Below are positions 1 through 7,042 of a DNA stretch of 51,703 nucleotides, one piece after another. The notes under the pieces are model-generated. The model was not told the origin of the DNA. It did no database searches and was given only the letters and a program-made list of their open reading frames with translations. The stretch comes from Candidatus Uhrbacteria bacterium (GTDB lineage Bacteria; Patescibacteriota; Patescibacteriia; UBA9934; GWF2-40-263). Within the stretch, counting starts at the first letter, position 1; the number at the start of each line of letters is the position of its first letter. The stretch spans positions 98,489 to 150,191 of the forward strand of contig JACPHT010000008.1 in NCBI GenBank assembly GCA_016188475.1, in the 5' to 3' direction. A program made the position numbers and the translations under genes.

Positions 1-1036
1 GCGCTTTTGGAAGTTTCAAAATGATTCGACTGTCGGTTTCACCTTCTTCCGCTGTCGGAGCTTCCTCTTCAGTGTACGCTGACAAAAGCGTCACAAGCAC
101 AGATCGATCAATTCCAAATGTTGGTTCAATTACATGCGGAATGTATTTTTCGTTATTCATCGGATCCTTATATCGCATATCTTTCCCGGATTTTTCCATG
201 TGATTTTTCAAATCAAAATCCGTTCGATAAGCTATTCCGTACAATTCTTTTTGTCCAAATGGATAATGATATTCAATATCAACTGTTCGTTTTGAATAAT
301 GCGCGCGTTCGCCATCTGGAATTTCTGTCAAAACAAATTGATCTTCTTTTACACCTAAAAACAAAAGCCATGATTTCATTTCTCCAAGCCAATATTCAAA
401 CCATTTCTCCCACTCTGACGGATTCACAAAAAATTCAAACTCCATCAAATTAAATTCGCGTGTGCGAAAAATAAAATTTCCAGGAGTGATCTCGTTACGA
501 AAACATTTTCCAATTTGCGCGATTCCAAACGGAATACGTTTTCGTGAAGTTTGAACAACAAGTGGAAAATCAACAAACATTCCTTGTGCTAGCTCGCCGC
601 GCAAATACGCAACAGATGAATCGTCTTCTGTTGAACCCAAGAATGTTTTAAACATCAGATTGAAATTCTTGGATTGAGTAAATTCATCTTTCGCTCCACA
701 GTGTGAGCATGCTGAAGCAACATCAATTTGATCCGCACGAAAACGCGTGTGACATTTTTTGCATTCAACAAGCGGATCGGTGAATTCCGCAGTGTGCCCT
801 GACGCTTCCCAAACTTTTGGATTCATGATGATGGCCGCGTCAATTCCTACCATATCTTTTCTTGATGTAACAAATCGTTTCCACCATGCTTCAACGATAT
901 TTCGTTTTAACTCAACTCCAAGCGGACCGTAATCCCAAGAATTCGCAAGTCCTCCATAAATTTCCGAACCCGGATACACAAACCCTCGCGACTTCGCGAG
1001 TGCAGTTAATTTGTCCATGGTCACATTATTGCTCAT
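1..1036 (-). CDS. glyS: Glycyl-tRNA synthetase, 5' part (runs off left edge)
   Basis: Charges tRNA-Gly; dimeric class II synthetase of the archaeal/Bacillus type. The gene is absent from the ORF track because it is open at the edge; I read it from the ATG at 1036 (MSNNVTMDKLTALAKSRGF). Visible parts: N-terminal YGGLANSWDYGPLG block, a CxxC...CxxC zinc-ribbon-like insertion (CKKC, CSHC) about residues 90-115, and class II motif 2 FRNEITPGNFIFRTREF. The 3' end, including motif 3, lies outside the window. The start codon overlaps the frr stop (ATGA), so the two are probably translationally coupled. Confidence 0.95.
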   Translation of the reverse strand, partial: MSNNVTMDKLTALAKSRGFVYPGSEIYGGLANSWDYGPLGVELKRNIVEAWWKRFVTSRKDMVGIDAAIIMNPKVWEASGHTAEFTDPLVECKKCHTRFRADQIDVASACSHCGAKDEFTQSKNFNLMFKTFLGSTEDDSSVAYLRGELAQGMFVDFPLVVQTSRKRIPFGIAQIGKCFRNEITPGNFIFRTREFNLMEFEFFVNPSEWEKWFEYWLGEMKSWLLFLGVKEDQFVLTEIPDGERAHYSKRTVDIEYHYPFGQKELYGIAYRTDFDLKNHMEKSGKDMRYKDPMNNEKYIPHVIEPTFGIDRSVLVTLLSAYTEEEAPTAEEGETDSRIILKLPKA

Positions 1037-1587
1037 ACAGACATTATTTCTTCCTCTTTATTTTCTCCCATTTGTGTGATCTGCTCGTTATAATCTTTTG
1101 TTAACTTTTCCAATTCATCAAATAGTTTAAACTTCTCGTCTTCAGAAAATTCTTTTTCTTTTTCTTTCTTCATTATCTCCTCGCGAATTTCCTCTCGAAT
1201 CCCGCGAGTGCGAATTCGCGCTTCTTCAATTTTTTCCTTCATGATTTTCACAATTTGCTTCCGATTTTCTTCTGTCATTTGTGGAACCATAATCCGTAAA
1301 ACACTTCCATCAACAACCGGACTCAAACCAATTCCGGCATCGCGAATTCCTTTTTCAATGTTTTGAATTAAACTTTTGTCCCACGGATCAATAACAACTG
1401 TTTTTGAATCTGGAACATTAAGAGAAGCGAGTCCGCGAATTTCCATCACAGATCCATAAGCGTTTACTTTTATATCTTCAACAAGCGCTGGAGTCGCGCG
1501 ACCTGTGCGCAAAGAACCAAGATCTTTTTGCAAGTGTTCGATCGTGATTTGAAACTCAGGTTTTTTTGAATTTAGATAAGCATGCAT
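1033..1587 (-). CDS. frr: Ribosome recycling factor
   Basis: 184 aa, the usual length for RRF, which with EF-G splits post-termination ribosomes. Diagnostic stretches are GSLRTGRATPALVEDI near residue 25, DSKTVVIDPWDKSLIQNIEKGI in the middle, and the charged helical C-terminus. It sits between the BNR lipoprotein and glyS; its stop overlaps the glyS start by 4 nt. The spacer upstream of its start is a run of 9-nt degenerate repeats (AAGGTCTGA-like), which supply several purine-rich tracts but no single clear Shine-Dalgarno. Confidence 0.97.
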   Translation of the reverse strand: MHAYLNSKKPEFQITIEHLQKDLGSLRTGRATPALVEDIKVNAYGSVMEIRGLASLNVPDSKTVVIDPWDKSLIQNIEKGIRDAGIGLSPVVDGSVLRIMVPQMTEENRKQIVKIMKEKIEEARIRTRGIREEIREEIMKKEKEKEFSEDEKFKLFDELEKLTKDYNEQITQMGENKEEEIMSV

Positions 1588-1591
1588 ATTT

Positions 1592-1634
1592 TTGTTTTGA
1601 CCTTTTCGACTTCTCGGTCCTTTCAGACCTTAAA
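1592..1634 (-). repeat. Degenerate ~9-nt tandem repeat before frr
   Basis: Read on the minus strand, the gap between the lipoprotein stop and frr start is made of imperfect copies of AAGGTCTGA / AAGGACCGA / GAAGTCGA / AAAGGTCAA. A related 18-nt tandem motif lies at 17340-17390. Function unknown; seen directly. Confidence 0.6.
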
Positions 1635-1635
1635 A

Positions 1636-2703
1636 TTATTCTGTTGCCTCCGCGACTCCTACATATACCACTGCCGAATCCTTAGGGTCAATTACCAAAG
1701 TTCGCGGCACACGCAAACTTGGAAACTTTTGTGTTTGCCATGTTTGTCCTCCATCCGTTGTGCGGAAAAAAGTTGAATTAACAGCGTAATAAATTGTATT
1801 TGCATCTTTTGGTGAAATACCAACTGCGCGAATCACAACTTGTCCGGGTGATGTAAGAAGTTTAAGCGCTTCCCAATTCAAACCAAAATCCTTACTGCGC
1901 AAAATTCCATACTTTGTCGTGGCCAACACAACAGATGCATCCGAATTTTGTGTGAGCGAATAAACTTGCTGAGCGCCATTTAATTTCATTGTGTCGCCGC
2001 CAACTTTTTCCCAGTTGTCTCCGCCATCTGACGAACGTTGAAATCCAAGCGCGTACGAAGTAATAATTATTTGCCGACTGTCTTTATTGCTAATGAGAAT
2101 TTGAGAAACTTCCTTGCCAAGTTTCAACACAGATTTCCAAGTTTTTCCTGCGTCAGTGCTTTTAAGCACATCGCCGTTGTTCAAACCAATCCAAATCGTT
2201 CCTTTTGTGTACCAATCAAGCGCGAGTCTGACAACCGAAACTCCAGCGCGAGTTTCAACATAGGTTTCATCATCAACCGTTCGCAAACAATCCGTTGATT
2301 TATAAAGTCTTGACCCTTTAGCAATGTAAACAGTGCAACGATCAAACGGATCAACCTCAACCGCGTAAACAGAACCTTCTTTCAAAACTGCTTGACGAGG
2401 AAGTCTCCATGAAGCAGTAGCATCATCACTGTACAACACCCCGCTTTCACGAGAACCAAGAAAAAACACACCGTTGTCTTGCGGGTCAACTTCCATACTG
2501 ATTACATTTGTTGTGGCAAGAGTGCCAATCCCTTGAGCAGTAGGAACAATGTTTGCCGTAACCCAAGTTTTTCCAGCATCAGTTGTTTTGAAAACTCCGC
2601 CATCTGGCGCTTTACTTCCTTTGCCGCCGAGTTGAGAACAACCAGCGCCAAGAAGAATGAGTAAAAATACAACTGAAAAAATTGGATAAAAAGTTTTTTT
2701 CAT
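1636..2703 (-). CDS. BNR/VPS10-repeat lipoprotein
   Basis: 355 aa from the ATG at 2703; the longer track ORF adds 28 residues upstream of a good signal peptide, so I reject it. Signal peptide residues 1-21 end in a lipobox LLGAGC with Cys22 as the lipidation site, so it is probably a surface-anchored lipoprotein. It contains at least five BNR/Asp-box motifs (for example TTDAGKTW, STDAGKTW, SSDGGDNW, TTDGGQTW), typical of beta-propellers of the sortilin/photosystem II stability factor-like superfamily. Ligand unknown. The start overlaps the holB stop by 4 nt (ATGA), so it is co-transcribed with holB although unrelated in function. Confidence 0.88.
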   Translation of the reverse strand: MKKTFYPIFSVVFLLILLGAGCSQLGGKGSKAPDGGVFKTTDAGKTWVTANIVPTAQGIGTLATTNVISMEVDPQDNGVFFLGSRESGVLYSDDATASWRLPRQAVLKEGSVYAVEVDPFDRCTVYIAKGSRLYKSTDCLRTVDDETYVETRAGVSVVRLALDWYTKGTIWIGLNNGDVLKSTDAGKTWKSVLKLGKEVSQILISNKDSRQIIITSYALGFQRSSDGGDNWEKVGGDTMKLNGAQQVYSLTQNSDASVVLATTKYGILRSKDFGLNWEALKLLTSPGQVVIRAVGISPKDANTIYYAVNSTFFRTTDGGQTWQTQKFPSLRVPRTLVIDPKDSAVVYVGVAEATE

Positions 2704-3623
2704 AGATGTGTTGATAAAAAAATATGTTCTAAAGATAAATGAGGATTGATGTTGTGAGAAATCGCTGCACGAACAGTTTGAATACAAGTTAAAACACGAG
2801 CTGTTTTATTTACGGTCGCTGTTTGCTTTTCAGCGACTGTTTTTAATAAATTCGCGCGCAGTACTTCTGACCAATCATCAAGTAAATGAGAAAGTGTAAT
2901 TGATTTATCAATTTCTGTTTTTGGAATCAATTCAAAGACTGATCGAAACTGTTCTGGAAGCGACGCATTCATCAGAGTTTCAACTTGAGCGATTGCTGTT
3001 TCTTTTCTCGCGCGCATTTCACTATCTTGAATATATCGAATAGCAATTCCTGGACAACCAAAAGATCGCTCTGAAATTTCATCTGCTTCTGTTTTTGAAA
3101 GACCGCGTTTTTGAAGCGCTGTTATGATTTCCGATTTTGCAACAGGTGGTAGTCGAAAAATCTGACATCGAGACGCAATTGTTTGCAAAACAGATTCAAC
3201 ACTTAAAACACGTAAAATTATAAGAGTGTTTCCTTTTGGCTCTTCAAGTGTTTTGAGAAGCGCGTTTGCCGCGCCAGTAGAAAGCCGATCAGCTTCTTGA
3301 ATGAACGCGATTTTCCAATTTCCTTCCATTGGAGTCATTGAAAGACGCTCAACAAGTGCTCGAACTTGTTTAACAGAAATAGCGGATTTTTTCTTACCTG
3401 TTTTTGAATCAACTTCTCTTGCTAGAAGACTAACATCAGAAATAAGCGATGGATGACGCGAGGTATTAAAAAGATGCTGAATCAACTCCGTAACAAGATG
3501 GGTTTTTCCAACATGTTTTGGACCAACAAGAAGAATGGCATGCGGAAGTTGATTATTTTCGATCATGCGCAAAAACACTTGTCGTGCCGTTTTGTGGCCG
3601 ATCGTTTTGGAAAATGGGTCCAT
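2700..3623 (-). CDS. holB: DNA polymerase III delta' subunit
   Basis: 307 aa from ATG 3623 (MDPFSKTIGHK); the track start 16 codons earlier reads through a dispersed repeat and is not used. It is the clamp-loader AAA+ subunit. Walker A-like GPKHVGKT at residues 34-41; IQEADRLSTGAANALLKTLEEP is the classic delta' segment; ASRCQIFRLPP follows as the SRC/sensor region. No zinc-binding Cys cluster is visible in the N-terminal domain. A DnaX/tau is a less likely reading because of length. First gene of the holB-lipoprotein-frr-glyS string. Confidence 0.92.
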   Translation of the reverse strand: MDPFSKTIGHKTARQVFLRMIENNQLPHAILLVGPKHVGKTHLVTELIQHLFNTSRHPSLISDVSLLAREVDSKTGKKKSAISVKQVRALVERLSMTPMEGNWKIAFIQEADRLSTGAANALLKTLEEPKGNTLIILRVLSVESVLQTIASRCQIFRLPPVAKSEIITALQKRGLSKTEADEISERSFGCPGIAIRYIQDSEMRARKETAIAQVETLMNASLPEQFRSVFELIPKTEIDKSITLSHLLDDWSEVLRANLLKTVAEKQTATVNKTARVLTCIQTVRAAISHNINPHLSLEHIFLSTHL

Positions 3624-3649
3624 AACAAAAAATAGTATATCACAATTGT

Positions 3650-3692
3650 CTGTCATACTGAGCGAGCCCAAAGGGCGAGTCGAAGGATCTCC
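3650..3692. repeat. Dispersed GTCATACTGAGC...GTCGAAGGATCTCCT repeat
   Basis: Member of the GTCATCCTGAGCGAAG...GAAGGATC repeat class that recurs at 26087, 28362 and 30421. It lies just upstream of the holB start. Confidence 0.7.
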
Positions 3693-3768
3693 TCATAATT
3701 CCAAAATCTTTTGACAATAGTCTTTGGCTTATTTTAGCCTAAAAATAACTTCTACAGACATGTGGGTC

Positions 3769-3797
3769 TTGACAGTTTTGACAGAATATGATATAGT
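3769..3797 (+). promoter_or_regulatory. Consensus sigma-70 promoter of the GC-rich island
   Basis: TTGACA (3769-3774), 17-nt spacer, TATAGT (3792-3797). It points to the plus strand, towards the leader and the two GC-rich genes; expected start of transcription near 3804. The best-scoring promoter by eye in the window. Confidence 0.8.
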
Positions 3798-3803
3798 ATG
3801 ACC

Positions 3804-3896
3804 GTTAAGATGATTCTTACAAATAAGACTTTTGGGAGAGAGTCCGTGCACTACCCACGGTATAAAGGTAGCCAATAGCCATTCTTTGAATAAAAG
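3804..3896 (+). ncRNA. Structured, pseudoknot-capable leader (riboswitch-like candidate)
   Basis: Between the promoter and a strong terminator. Visible helices: TCTTA/TAAGA (3815-3819 with 3824-3828); closing stem CTTTTGG/CCAATAG (3829-3835 with 3872-3878, one mismatch) enclosing hairpin CCGTG/CACGG (3844-3848 with 3856-3860). The hairpin loop CTACC (3851-3855) is complementary to GGTAG (3867-3871), so a pseudoknot can form inside the closing stem. I do not recognise a known riboswitch class. The layout, promoter-compact fold-terminator-genes, is what a transcription attenuator looks like; that role is inferred. Confidence 0.5.
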
Positions 3897-3962
3897 AACC
3901 GGTTGTTGTGTACGTCTGACTCTTGCCAAAAAGAACAGACATATACGACAACCGGTTTTTTG
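3897..3962 (+). terminator. Long intrinsic terminator/attenuator upstream of GC-rich genes
   Basis: Twenty-two base-pair stem (3897-3918 with 3936-3957; two G-T wobbles, one mismatch), 17-nt loop, then a T-run at 3956-3961. It follows the structured leader by a few nucleotides and precedes the first gene by about 400 nt. Confidence 0.8.
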
Positions 3963-4371
3963 TATAAGTGAGGCTTCTTCAAATTTGAAGAAGCCGCCCA
4001 GAAACACGGAGGAGAGAGTAAAGCTGTCCACATCGAGTCTTCCAAGACGACATTGGCAGAGAGTCTCAAATGTGTTCACTCGGCCTAGGCTGACTGAATT
4101 CATACGCAAGAGACTCACGATCTACACCAGCCTTCGGGCAGGTCAATGGGTCACACTTTACCTCCGTATTTCTGGACCAGTTGAAAAATCCGCTCCAGCA
4201 GTGTTATGACGAAATAATCCCTTAGACTCAGGCCGATTATTGCCTGAGCCTGTCGAAGGCCGTAATTGACCTTCGCTCAGGGAGTATGGCTCGCCATTGC
4301 ACTGCTGAAAGCGGATTTGACCACAGTGGTCAGGTTCGGCTGGAGGCAGGCCATCGAAAAGGAGAATTTCA
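3963..4371 (+). other. Untranslated stretch between attenuator and first GC-rich gene
   Basis: No convincing gene. Contains a perfect 24-nt palindrome GGCTTCTTCAAATTTGAAGAAGCC (3972-3995), an SD-like GGAGGAGAG near 4009 without a credible ORF behind it, and at 4218-4286 an inverted repeat of the TGAGCCTGTCGAAGG family. ORFs in the track at 3729-4209 cross the terminator and promoter and are not supported. Confidence 0.6.
4218..4286. repeat. TGCCTGAGCCTGTCGAAGGC dispersed repeat
   Basis: GACTCAGGC...GCCTGAGC hairpin followed by GTCGAAGGC and the inverted GACCTTCGCTCAGGGA half. Same family as 5011, 22773, 24618, 27660, 29020, 33912, 41965 and 49847. Confidence 0.75.
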
Positions 4372-4917
4372 ATGAAGACCAGCTTCCAGACACCATCGAC
4401 CGACCCCAGCCCGCTCTACGGCCGTGTGTTCGAAAAGAACCTCCGCGACAAGATCTACGCAAAGGCTGTCGAGGTACTCGGGCTCGAGCCAGCGCGCCGC
4501 GATGACTTCGTCGGGACCGAGTACTACGTGCTCCGGCTCCTCGAGGATCTCGTCAAGAAGATGGTCAAGGACGCTGTCAAGGCCATCGAGGAGAACGGCA
4601 TGGGCGTCAACTCCGCGTTCGCGTCGATCCTGGACTTCAAGGACATGGTTGCGAGGGAGTCATACTTCCCGCAGGTCAAGTTCGAGAAGCCCGCGCCAAA
4701 GCTCACGCCGAAGCCCACGCCCAAGCCCGCCCAGACCGCAAAGCCTGCGCCCGCCTCGTCCTCGATCGGTGAGCAAATCGGCGAGACAGTGGTCGCCGAG
4801 CTCAACGCCGCGGTCGGTGTGATCCCGGCCCCGGTCTCCGCGCCCGCCGCGGCCTCAGCCGCCGAGACGCCGATCGTGACCGTCAAAGGCAAGGGCCGCA
4901 AGGTCGCCAACGGCTAG
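4372..4917 (+). CDS. GC-rich orphan protein, 181 aa, Pro/Lys/Ala-rich tail
   Basis: Product not recognised. Start at 4372 follows a good AAGGAG (about 4359). Residues 1-100 are a compact, helix-rich region (LYGRVFEKNLRDKIYAKAVEVL, LRLLEDLVKKMVKDAVKAIEENG); about 105-130 is a PKPTPKPAQ linker, then an Ala/Pro/Val-rich part ending KGKGRKVANG. Codon choice differs sharply from neighbours: Lys is almost always AAG, Glu GAG, Val GTC, Leu CTC, where flanking genes use AAA and GAA. The + frame is preferred over antisense and shifted ORFs because of the SD, the third-position GC and the promoter upstream. Together with the next gene it looks acquired or under different codon selection. Confidence 0.75.
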   Translation: MKTSFQTPSTDPSPLYGRVFEKNLRDKIYAKAVEVLGLEPARRDDFVGTEYYVLRLLEDLVKKMVKDAVKAIEENGMGVNSAFASILDFKDMVARESYFPQVKFEKPAPKLTPKPTPKPAQTAKPAPASSSIGEQIGETVVAELNAAVGVIPAPVSAPAAASAAETPIVTVKGKGRKVANG

Positions 4918-4943
4918 ACTCGCGTTCGCTCTCTCCGCTCTTC

Positions 4944-4990
4944 TTCCGGGTGGTGTGCAAAGGGATTCTCCCTGAACACTCCACCCGGAA
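4944..4990 (+). other. Two-tier hairpin after first GC-rich gene
   Basis: TTCCGGGTGG pairs with CCACCCGGAA (4944-4953 with 4981-4990) and encloses AGGGA-ttc-TCCCT. No T-run follows, so it is more likely an RNA-stability or processing structure than a terminator. Confidence 0.6.
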
Positions 4991-5010
4991 CGATCTTCTA
5001 AGTTTGGAAG

Positions 5011-5085
5011 TTTATTCCCTGAGCGAAGGCCAATTACGGCCTTCGACAGGCTCAGACAATAACTTGCCGGAGTCGAAGGGTGAAA
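5011..5085. repeat. CCTGAGCGAAGGCC...GGCCTTCGACAGGCTCAG inverted repeat
   Basis: Two inverted halves of the TCGAAGG family followed by GCCGGAGTCGAAGGG, between the two GC-rich genes. Confidence 0.75.
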
Positions 5086-5125
5086 TACTTGCAACTTTAG
5101 AAGGTCGTAAGACCAATGTTACAGA

Positions 5126-5143
5126 CCACGGCTAAAGCCGTGG
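5126..5143. other. Perfect CCACGGCT-AA-AGCCGTGG hairpin
   Basis: Eighteen-nt perfect inverted repeat in the leader of the second GC-rich gene; a smaller GGTC-GTAA-GACC hairpin lies 20 nt upstream. A TATAGT at 5154-5159 has no good -35, so a separate promoter is unproven. Confidence 0.55.
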
Positions 5144-5218
5144 GCTACCGCGATATAGTCCGTTCCTACGTGGTGTAGGTTCGGGACCCAAGACACATGC
5201 ATTTTCATGGAGGTTCGC

Positions 5219-6190
5219 ATGATCGCTCAACAGTTGGCACCCAAGCTCGAAGATGACTCAAAACCCGGACTCCCCGGCGATCTCGAGATCCTGGGCCGCC
5301 AAGTTGAGCGGCATTTCGAAGGTTCCATCAACTTCCTCGCCAGCCACGTCGAGCTCGGCCGCGCCGCGTTTCTCATCGAGAAAGCCGGCAAGGACTGGAA
5401 GGCCTGCGAGTCGATCGAGGACGTCGAGAAGATGGCAGAGGCGATCATCGACGGAGACAGGAAGGTAGAAACCAACCCGTCCACGGCTCCGAAAACCGAA
5501 GTGAAGCCGACGAAGGTCAACAAGACGCCCAAGGTCGAGACCAAGCCCGCGCCCGTCGAGTCGTCACTCGAGCCCGAAATTCGATTCACACCAGGACTCG
5601 TTCTGGAAAAGGACGGCATCAGCCACGTCGTGTGCCCTGGCAAGCACGGCATGTGCCTGCGTCTCGTTCCTGTGACCGAGGCACGGGTCGCGGTCACGTT
5701 CAACACGATCATGCGCGCGCTCGATGTCAAGCGGCTCGAGGATGTGACCATTAATGGTCTTCTTCAGAAGTCGTTCTGCCCCAAGTGCGCCGAAACCGTG
5801 CTTCCGCTCGGAAGCCAGACAGTGCCCGAGGCAATGGCGGCAATCGAGGAGATCTTCGAGGACGAAAGGGAGGCCGAAGAAGCAAGTCTTCAGGCCGAAG
5901 CCGAAGCTCGAGTCGACGCTAGAATCGCAGAAAGTCGTTCGATGATCGAACTCCAGCGCGACGGCAGTATGCTCGCGCACGGTCTCGGACTTGTGCGTCC
6001 GGCACGCCGCGAGAAGTCTGGCAAGATCGTCGCTGGCATTAGCTCGAACGAGTACATACAACTCGGTTACGCGAGCGACAAGATCCGCAAGTCCGGTCTG
6101 ACCGCCGCTGACGTCCGCACTCTCAAGTGCTGGACTGTCGCCGGAGTGATCTGTATGGCAGAGCTCAAGCTCCATGCCATGCTGTCCTAA
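5219..6190 (+). CDS. GC-rich orphan protein with CPxC motifs, 323 aa
   Basis: Product not recognised. I choose ATG 5219 because GGAGGT lies at 5209-5214; the track start at 5207 would put the SD inside the gene. Residues 1-80 are predicted alpha-helical (HVELGRAAFLIEKAGKDWKACESIEDVEKMA); about 85-120 is a Lys/Pro/Thr linker (PKTEVKPTKVNKTPKVETKPAP); about 135-205 holds Cys pairs CPGKHGMC and CPKC that could bind zinc; then an acidic Glu/Ala-rich helix (EEIFEDEREAEEASLQAEAEA) and a C-terminal domain. GC-rich codon use matches the upstream gene, and both have an ordered-linker-ordered layout, so they probably belong to one transcription unit. Confidence 0.75.
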   Translation: MIAQQLAPKLEDDSKPGLPGDLEILGRQVERHFEGSINFLASHVELGRAAFLIEKAGKDWKACESIEDVEKMAEAIIDGDRKVETNPSTAPKTEVKPTKVNKTPKVETKPAPVESSLEPEIRFTPGLVLEKDGISHVVCPGKHGMCLRLVPVTEARVAVTFNTIMRALDVKRLEDVTINGLLQKSFCPKCAETVLPLGSQTVPEAMAAIEEIFEDEREAEEASLQAEAEARVDARIAESRSMIELQRDGSMLAHGLGLVRPARREKSGKIVAGISSNEYIQLGYASDKIRKSGLTAADVRTLKCWTVAGVICMAELKLHAMLS

Positions 6191-6351
6191 AAAATGGTGT
6201 AGCAACGACAATGGAGGGTACGATGCGTTAATACGCCAACAAGCAAATAGCGCGATAGTATCGCGCGAACAAGCAGGTGCCAACCTACCTGCGGCGAAAA
6301 GTGGCTGGGCCTAGGAGGAGCAGAACTCCCAAGCCGAGGAGGCAAACTCTT
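6191..6351 (+). other. 3' region of the GC-rich operon with small hairpins
   Basis: No gene seen. Contains GCGCGATAGTATCGCGC (about 6249-6267) and GCAGGT/ACCTGC (6273-6278 with 6287-6292). Confidence 0.45.
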
Positions 6352-6391
6352 GGGCGACCCATCACCTTTTCTCAAAGGTGCGGGGTCGCCC
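6352..6391 (+). terminator. GGGCGACCC...GGGTCGCCC hairpin, related to a shared terminator
   Basis: Outer stem GGGCGACCC/GGGTCGCCC; inner part is CACCTTTTCTCAAAGGTGCGGGG, almost the same as the terminator hairpins at 20795 and 40553. No T-run follows here, so termination is uncertain. Confidence 0.5.
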
Positions 6392-6448
6392 TCCAATCAC
6401 AGTTCTCCATTGCTCCATGCTTACAATGAAGACCTGTGAGAGGAAAGA

Positions 6449-6462
6449 CGACCGCGCGGTCG
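6449..6462. other. CGACCGCGCGGTCG palindrome
   Basis: Perfect 14-nt palindrome just 5' of the 183-nt rod-like element; possible protein-binding site or hairpin. Confidence 0.4.
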
Positions 6463-6470
6463 CAAGACTG

Positions 6471-6653
6471 TATAGCCATCACATTATAAAATTGGATTTA
6501 TCCATCCTTGCCTGTGGCAGTCTGCTTGTCCTTCGCAAGATAAAATCCTCAATGTATCTACGGATACATTTGCGGTTTTATCTTGCTCCAAGACTTCGCA
6601 TCCCATCCACAGTCAAGTCTCCTAAAGTCCAATTATACAATGTGATGGCTATA
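6471..6653 (+). ncRNA. 183-nt rod-like structured element (6S-like architecture or MITE)
   Basis: The terminal arms TATAGCCATCACATT... (6471-6496) and ...AATGTGATGGCTATA (6628-6653) pair over 26 positions with two mismatches. Next comes a symmetrical 15x15-nt internal loop, then CTGTGG/CCACAG, AGTCT/AGACT, and an apical hairpin GCAAGATAAAA/TTTTATCTTGC with AATGTATC/GATACATT around a TACG loop. A terminator follows 20 nt later. A near-unbroken rod with a central bubble and this length is the general shape of bacterial 6S RNA; a transposon-derived MITE is the alternative. I see no good promoter directly upstream, so strand is inferred from the terminator. Confidence 0.45.
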
Positions 6654-6671
6654 GCTCTTTCCCAAAAAAAG

Positions 6672-6696
6672 ACGTCCTGTTTACAGGGCGTTTTTT
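6672..6696 (+). terminator. Intrinsic terminator after the rod-like element
   Basis: ACGTCCTG-ttta-CAGGGCGT followed by TTTTTT; preceded by AAAAAAA, so it may work in both directions. A second hairpin TCTCGCTACC/GGTAGCGAGA lies at 6709-6730. Confidence 0.75.
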
Positions 6697-6744
6697 GTTT
6701 GTTGCCCATCTCGCTACCTGGTAGCGAGAGAATAATCATTATCC

Positions 6745-6822
6745 ACATGAGCACATGTACAATGTTATAGGGAACAGCGGCAACAGTCCGATGACCCGAA
6801 AACATGGTACAAGGGCTCATGT
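6745..6822. repeat. Y-shaped hairpin element, copy 4 (most diverged)
   Basis: Outer arms ACATGAGC..TGTACAATGTT and AACATGGTACA..GCTCATGT enclose GGAACAGCGGCAACAGTCCGATGACCCG, matching the core of the copies at 20621, 26173 and 32092 with one deletion and a few changes. Confidence 0.65.
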
Positions 6823-6836
6823 ATTAACAAACATAA

Positions 6837-6866
6837 AACCGGCCATTGGGAGTTGGTCGGTTTTTT
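6837..6866 (+). terminator. Intrinsic terminator
   Basis: AACCGGCCA-ttgggagt-TGGTCGGTT with T-run TTTTTT at 6861-6866. No gene between this and the previous terminator, only the Y-shaped element. Confidence 0.7.
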
Positions 6867-7007
6867 GTCCTCTCTTCCTCATTGCCCACTTCTTGAGTGA
6901 ACCGACTAAACTATCAAAAAAACTTTTGCTTGTCAATGGTAACAGGACAAAATATGTCAATATATATCAACAAATTCTCTTGATTCTTCTTCGTCCGTCC
7001 AAGTCGC

Positions 7008-7036
7008 TTGACAAAATCATCAAAAATTGCTAGAGT
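7008..7036 (+). promoter_or_regulatory. Promoter of a short transcript
   Basis: TTGACA (7008-7013), 17-nt spacer, TAGAGT (7031-7036) on the plus strand. Confidence 0.65.
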
Positions 7037-7042
7037 ATAGTC

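Noticed and set aside
1582-1776. Plus-strand ORFs over the frr/lipoprotein junction
   Set aside because: Shadows of minus-strand genes with no SD or homologous features.
3729-4209. ORFs of 129, 125 and 72 aa in the leader region
   Set aside because: They run across the promoter, leader fold and terminator, on both strands, without SD or family features.
4424-4910. Shifted and antisense ORFs (132 aa +, 128 aa -) in the first GC-rich gene
   Set aside because: High GC removes stops from other frames; the 4372 frame has the SD and third-position GC.
5227-6283. Long antisense ORFs (174 and 239 aa) in the second GC-rich gene
   Set aside because: Same reason; the plus frame has GGAGGT and zinc-ribbon-like Cys pairs.
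6425-6470. GAGGAAAGACGACC resembling RNase P RNA P4
   Set aside because: The conserved GAGGAAAGUCC is not matched and the other RNase P landmarks are missing.
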